Below, piece after piece: positions 30,276 through 35,823 of a DNA stretch of 35,823 bases. The notes under the pieces are model-generated. The model did not search any database. It was given only the letters and a program-made list of their open reading frames with translations, and was not told the DNA's origin. Position 1 is the stretch's first letter; every line of letters begins with the position of its first letter. This DNA is from JBFWQM01 sp050249455 (GTDB lineage: Bacteria > Pseudomonadota > Alphaproteobacteria > MPNO01 > VGEU01). A program made the translations under genes and the position numbers. The stretch covers positions 1-35,823 of the forward strand of contig JBFWQM010000021.1 in the NCBI GenBank assembly GCA_050249455.1. Reading direction: 5' to 3'.

Positions 30276-31280
30276 CTAGAGCGCGTGCCCGCTCTTCTTC
30301 GCCAGCTCGTGCAGCCGCTTCGCCGCGTCCGCCGAGCCCTTGTGCTCGGCCGCGACCTCCCACAGGCCGCCGTAGTACTTCGCCATCGTCTCGTCGAACT
30401 TGGCCTTGTCGATCTTGGTCTCGATCATTCCGAGTCCGGCCATCTTGGCGACGTCGGACTGGACCTGCTTGTCCATCGCCTCCATGCCCCAGTACTCCGC
30501 CTTCTTCGCCTCTTCGACCAGGAGGTTGCGGTCGGCCTCGCTCAGCGCCTTGAACTTGTCCATGTTCATGGTGAGCGTGTAGGAGCTGTGGCCGAAGGTC
30601 GGGCGCGTCATGTACTTCGCGATCTCGTACCACTTGAAGTCGATCGCGCCGTTGACCGGCCATGCCGCGCCGTCGATCACGCCGCGCTCCAGCGCCGTGT
30701 AGATCTCGCCGCCGGTCAGCAGCACCACGGTGCCGCCCAGCGCCTTGATGAACGGCTCGTAGGTCTTGGTGCCGCGCAGCTTGAGGCCGGCGAGGTCGCC
30801 GGACGGGCCGATCGGCTTCTTCAGCACGACCTGGTAGGCCCCGGTGTCGGCGGCCTCGCCGAACACCAGCGCGAGCAGCTTCAGGTTGAAGCGCTGATAG
30901 TCCTTGTCGAAGATGTCCATGATGCCGTTCTCGCGCCAGCCCTTGGGATCGGGCTTCATGGCGTAGGCGGCGATGCCGAGCGACGTCGTGCCGGAATGGT
31001 AGACCTGCGTGGTGAACATCAGGTCGAACAGCCCGCGCGAGGTCGGCTGCAGCTGCTCGGCCGGCTTGGCCACCTCGGGCCCGTTGATCTTGATCGTCAG
31101 CTTGCCGTTCGAGGCATTCTTGACCCGCTCGGCCAGTTCCACGACGACCAAGCGCGAGGCGGTCTGCCGCGCGTCGAACCCGTTGATGAGGCGAAGCTCG
31201 GTCTGCGCGTTCGCCGCCAGCGGCAGGACGGCGAGACTGGCACAGGCCACGACGCGCGCGAAGCTACGCTTCTCCCACAT
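30276..31280 (-). CDS. dctP: TRAP transporter substrate-binding protein (DctP)
   Basis: Periplasmic solute receptor of the TRAP system, 334 residues. GGGAGG precedes ATG 31280. The signal peptide is ARVVACASLAVLPLAANA. Typical DctP elements: ELAERVKNASNGKLTIKINGPEV, the LKGLKLRG-type motif (DLAGLKLRGTKTYEPFIKALGGTVVLL) containing the Arg that usually salt-bridges the ligand carboxylate, and GEIYTALERGVIDGAAWP. A carboxylate ligand is therefore expected. It is the first gene of the dctP-dctQ-dctM operon. Confidence 0.93.
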   Translation of the reverse strand: MWEKRSFARVVACASLAVLPLAANAQTELRLINGFDARQTASRLVVVELAERVKNASNGKLTIKINGPEVAKPAEQLQPTSRGLFDLMFTTQVYHSGTTSLGIAAYAMKPDPKGWRENGIMDIFDKDYQRFNLKLLALVFGEAADTGAYQVVLKKPIGPSGDLAGLKLRGTKTYEPFIKALGGTVVLLTGGEIYTALERGVIDGAAWPVNGAIDFKWYEIAKYMTRPTFGHSSYTLTMNMDKFKALSEADRNLLVEEAKKAEYWGMEAMDKQVQSDVAKMAGLGMIETKIDKAKFDETMAKYYGGLWEVAAEHKGSADAAKRLHELAKKSGHAL

Positions 31281-31519
31281 GGCAACCTCCCGAATGTTTT
31301 TCCTTATGCCCAGGGTTGTCCCCGGTGCCGCGCAGAGGATAGCAGAGTTGCCCGGCCGATGTCAGTTTCGGAACGATCGTGCCAGCGGCATTTCGCGCGT
31401 GAGCGGCCTGCGGTACCGCCTAATTGCCCATTGCGGCGCGGGCCGCTAAGCTGCGGTCTGCCACCGGGGCCGATCCGGAGAAGTCGCGGCAGAAGAAGGA
31501 CCGTCGCAGGCGGCCGGCC

Positions 31520-33484
31520 ATGGAACATGCGAGCGTCGAACGGCGTCTCGCGGCGATCATCGCCGCCGACGTCGTCGGCTACAGCCGATTGATGGGCGTC
31601 GATGAGGTCGGGACCCTCAGCACGCTGAAGGCGCACCGGTCAGCTCTGATCGACCCGGTCGTTGCAGCGCATCACGGGCGCCTGGTCAAGACCACCGGCG
31701 ACGGCCTCCTGCTCGAGTTCGGCAGCGTAATCGACGCCATCGTCTGCGCGGTGGCGATCCAGCGCGGCATGCTTTCGCGCAATCTCACGGTGCCGGAAGA
31801 CAGACGGATCGTCTATCGCATCGGCGTCAACATCGGCGATGTCATCATCGACGGCGACGACATCCTCGGCGACGGCGTCAACGTCGCCGCGCGGCTGGAG
31901 GCGCTGTGCGAACCGGGCGGCATCTGCATCTCGCGCGCGGCGAACGAGCAGGTGCGAGACAAGCTGTCGCTGTCCTTCGCCGACCTCGGCGAACACACGG
32001 TGAAGAACATTGCCCGATCGATCGGCGTGTACGGCCTCGCCGCGAAGGACATCGCGACGCTGCCCGAGGAAATGGTCGCGCCCGTTCTGCCCGGGCCGGC
32101 CGCGGCATCGCGCACCGCGCGCAGGAGATGGGCCGTCGCAGCCGCGGCCGGCCTCGCCGTTGTCGCTGGCGCGGCGGCATGGTGGTTGTCCGGCGGCAGT
32201 CCCGCGACGGCGCCCGAATCAATCGAGCGGCAGCTCGCAACGGCGCTCGCCCAGGCCCTCCCAGCCAAGCCGGCGCCGTACGGCGTAGAGACCGCGGCAG
32301 CCTATATGAAACTTCAAGCGCACCGGGCGATCGCCATCGCCCGCCAAGCTGGCGGCACCTGGCGTACCGGGAACTGGCCGTCCCGCGAGGATGCCGAGGA
32401 AAAGGCGCTGGAGCGATGCCAGATCGTCTACGACGAGCCGTGCGTTCTGGCCGCCTCGGACGATGCGATGGCGCCGGCCGGCGCCGACGGTAGCCGGCTG
32501 GCACGCGACATGGCGCGTGTCCGCTACGCCGGCCTGTTCAACCCGGAACGGATCCCGGCGCTGCGCCCGGCCGTTTCGCGCCGGCCCGATATCGAAGCCT
32601 ATCCCACGATGCAGGGTGCGAAGGCCGTCGCCCTGCATGTCGGCGGCACGCTCGCCGTCGCCACCGGCGCCGCCACTCAGCGCGCGGCGGAAGAACAGGC
32701 GCTGCGCGCGTGTAACGGCGATCCGCAGCGCAACCGCGCCGAAGGCCCATGCCTTCTTTACGCGGTCGGCAACCAGGTCGTGCTGCCGCTGCGATCGACC
32801 GCGCCGATCAATGCGCCGGTTGCTGCGAGCCCGCCGGCATCGCCCGCCGCAGTCCCGGCCGACGGCCGCGATGCGGTCGCGGATGCGCTGCTCGCGGCCC
32901 TGGCGCGCATCGCGCCGGCCCAAAGCCCGGCCGCACGCAAGGCGCAGGTCCAGGCCTACCTCGGCTCGCCCGCGCACAAATCCATCGCCGCACATCCGCC
33001 TGCCAGCACCTGGCGCAGCTCCGGACAGGCCAGCGCGCCGCTCGCCGAGGAGCGCACCCTTGAAGGCTGCGAGGCCCGGTACGGCGCGCCCTGTGTCCTG
33101 GTCGCGGTGAACGACACCTTATCGTCCGCGCCGGCCGACGGCGATCGGGCGCGCCGGCCAATGCCACGCGCGCAATATGACGGGGCGTTCGATCCGATGC
33201 AGATTCCTGCGGCCGGCGACGCCCTGCGCCGGCGGACGGACGTCATGGCCTATCGCGACGCGGCAGGGCCGAAGGCGGCGGCGTTCCATCCGTGGGGTCG
33301 CCTGTTCATCACGACCGGCGCCGCGACCCAGCGGACGGCGGAAGAGCAGGCGCTGGCAGCGTGCAACGCCGACCCGCAGCGAAACGGCCAGGCCGGGCCC
33401 TGCCTGCTCTACGCCGTCATGGACCAGGTCGTGCTCACGAAGCGCCTGACCGGGCCGTCGACGCCGGCGCTCGGCGCGCCATAG
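31520..33484 (+). CDS. Membrane class III adenylate/guanylate cyclase with duplicated C-terminal DUF4189-like region
   Basis: A 654-residue protein. The N-terminal class III cyclase domain (MEHASVERRLAAIIAADVVG...) has metal-binding Asp17 and Asp61 (KTTGDG), substrate-specificity Lys57 and transition-state Asn121/Arg125 in GDGVNVAAR, so it looks catalytically competent. One transmembrane helix spans about residues 204-223. The C-terminal half, probably periplasmic, has two copies of a longer repeat (about 249-420 and 461-645), each with two Cys pairs: C300-C308, C398-C411, C517-C525, C615-C628. The pair-forming segments (AEEQAL-AC...GPCLLYAV) resemble DUF4189. ATG 31520 starts exactly at the usual cyclase beginning; a TTG upstream is less likely. 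It may read a periplasmic signal. ATP or GTP specificity unverified. Confidence 0.88.
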   Translation: MEHASVERRLAAIIAADVVGYSRLMGVDEVGTLSTLKAHRSALIDPVVAAHHGRLVKTTGDGLLLEFGSVIDAIVCAVAIQRGMLSRNLTVPEDRRIVYRIGVNIGDVIIDGDDILGDGVNVAARLEALCEPGGICISRAANEQVRDKLSLSFADLGEHTVKNIARSIGVYGLAAKDIATLPEEMVAPVLPGPAAASRTARRRWAVAAAAGLAVVAGAAAWWLSGGSPATAPESIERQLATALAQALPAKPAPYGVETAAAYMKLQAHRAIAIARQAGGTWRTGNWPSREDAEEKALERCQIVYDEPCVLAASDDAMAPAGADGSRLARDMARVRYAGLFNPERIPALRPAVSRRPDIEAYPTMQGAKAVALHVGGTLAVATGAATQRAAEEQALRACNGDPQRNRAEGPCLLYAVGNQVVLPLRSTAPINAPVAASPPASPAAVPADGRDAVADALLAALARIAPAQSPAARKAQVQAYLGSPAHKSIAAHPPASTWRSSGQASAPLAEERTLEGCEARYGAPCVLVAVNDTLSSAPADGDRARRPMPRAQYDGAFDPMQIPAAGDALRRRTDVMAYRDAAGPKAAAFHPWGRLFITTGAATQRTAEEQALAACNADPQRNGQAGPCLLYAVMDQVVLTKRLTGPSTPALGAP

Positions 33485-33496
33485 CCGCCACCTTGC

Positions 33497-35593
<2,097 letters not shown>

Positions 35594-35624
35594 CGCCAAT
35601 CCCTCAGTTGGATGCGTCGGGCTT

Positions 35625-35652
35625 AGAACCATTTCAGGAAGCAAGTGGTTCC
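35625..35652 (-). promoter_or_regulatory. EcfG-type (general stress) promoter candidate of katE
   Basis: On the minus strand GGAACC (35647-35652) is followed 16 bases later by GGTTCT (35625-35630), about 31 bases ahead of the katE ATG. The alphaproteobacterial stress sigma factor EcfG recognises GGAAC with GTT at this spacing. Catalase genes are classical targets. No PhyR/EcfG gene is in the window. Confidence 0.6.
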
Positions 35653-35772
35653 ACGTTGCGCGCACGCCGCCGGGCGCGACGTGCGTCGCCCGGCCCCCGC
35701 GAGTCTGCTAATGAAAGAGATGCAGCGCGCACGCCCGAATGACCCCTGCCCTGCCGCCGGTCGGCAGCGGCG

Positions 35773-35823
35773 ATGACGGCCGACCTGATCTTGGTCGGCG
35801 GCGGGCTCGCCAACGGGCTCATC
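35773..35823 (+). CDS. crtY: Probable lycopene cyclase, first 17 codons (cut by window edge)
   Basis: MTADLILVGGGLANGLI is a Rossmann FAD/NAD-binding N-terminus that matches the lycopene beta-cyclase CrtY beginning (DLILVGGGLANGLIA). Only 17 residues are visible, so other FAD-dependent oxidoreductases are possible. It is divergent from katE. Confidence 0.6.
   Translation, partial: MTADLILVGGGLANGLI

Overview
The window looks like a chromosomal piece of a GC-rich alphaproteobacterium. No 16S or other phylogenetic marker is present. The inference rests on a DUF882/LD-transpeptidase cell-wall pair, an N-terminal class III cyclase of the kind common in Rhizobiales and Rhodospirillales, a GGAAC-N-GTT (EcfG-type) promoter before katE, GANTC sites near the cell-wall genes, TRAP and Liv-type aromatic-acid importers, and what appears to be a lycopene cyclase start at the right edge. 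I cannot name a genus.

Layout. (1) 1-3116: an RND efflux pump with its membrane fusion protein, divergent from a TetR/AefR-like repressor, with a palindromic operator candidate between them. (2) 3275-5845: a YcbB-type LD-transpeptidase, a DUF882/M15-like peptidase, tRNA-Asn(GTT) and its terminator. (3) 5846-15462: a compositionally distinct block. In hand-counted 60-base lines one inside has 36 G+C and one in the next operon has 46. It carries an OmpR-type regulator, a porin-like barrel, a PstS-like periplasmic protein and a histidine kinase. A tightly overlapping six-gene cassette follows: thermostable-hemolysin-family protein, AMP-dependent ligase, haem-oxygenase-like diiron protein, SDR, exported TPR-like protein and SAM methyltransferase. 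This looks like a small-molecule or modified-lipid biosynthetic system under two-component control, and is the best candidate here for something undescribed. Variant copies of one stem-loop bound the block.

(4) 15463-25897: a regulon for phenylpropanoid (hydroxycinnamate) uptake and breakdown. A MarR repressor is divergent from livH, a fused livM-livG, and livF. The opposite-strand operon runs enoyl-CoA hydratase, feruloyl-CoA synthase, thiolase, HSD10-like SDR and periplasmic binding protein. Both promoters carry almost the same operator (ATAATTGTTATC and ATAATAGTTATC), so MarR probably controls both arms. The hydratase keeps both catalytic Glu positions and sits with a dehydrogenase and a thiolase. 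This points to beta-oxidative chain shortening rather than the hydratase-lyase route.

(5) 25952-31280: a possible PEP-CTERM-like surface protein, an HpaB-family flavin-dependent aromatic hydroxylase with a good promoter, and a TRAP transporter (dctP-dctQ-dctM order). (6) 31520-33484: a membrane-anchored class III cyclase whose C-terminal part is a duplicated, cysteine-patterned (DUF4189-like) region. (7) 33497-35593: large-subunit catalase KatE behind a putative general-stress promoter. (8) 35773-end: the first 17 codons of a probable lycopene cyclase.
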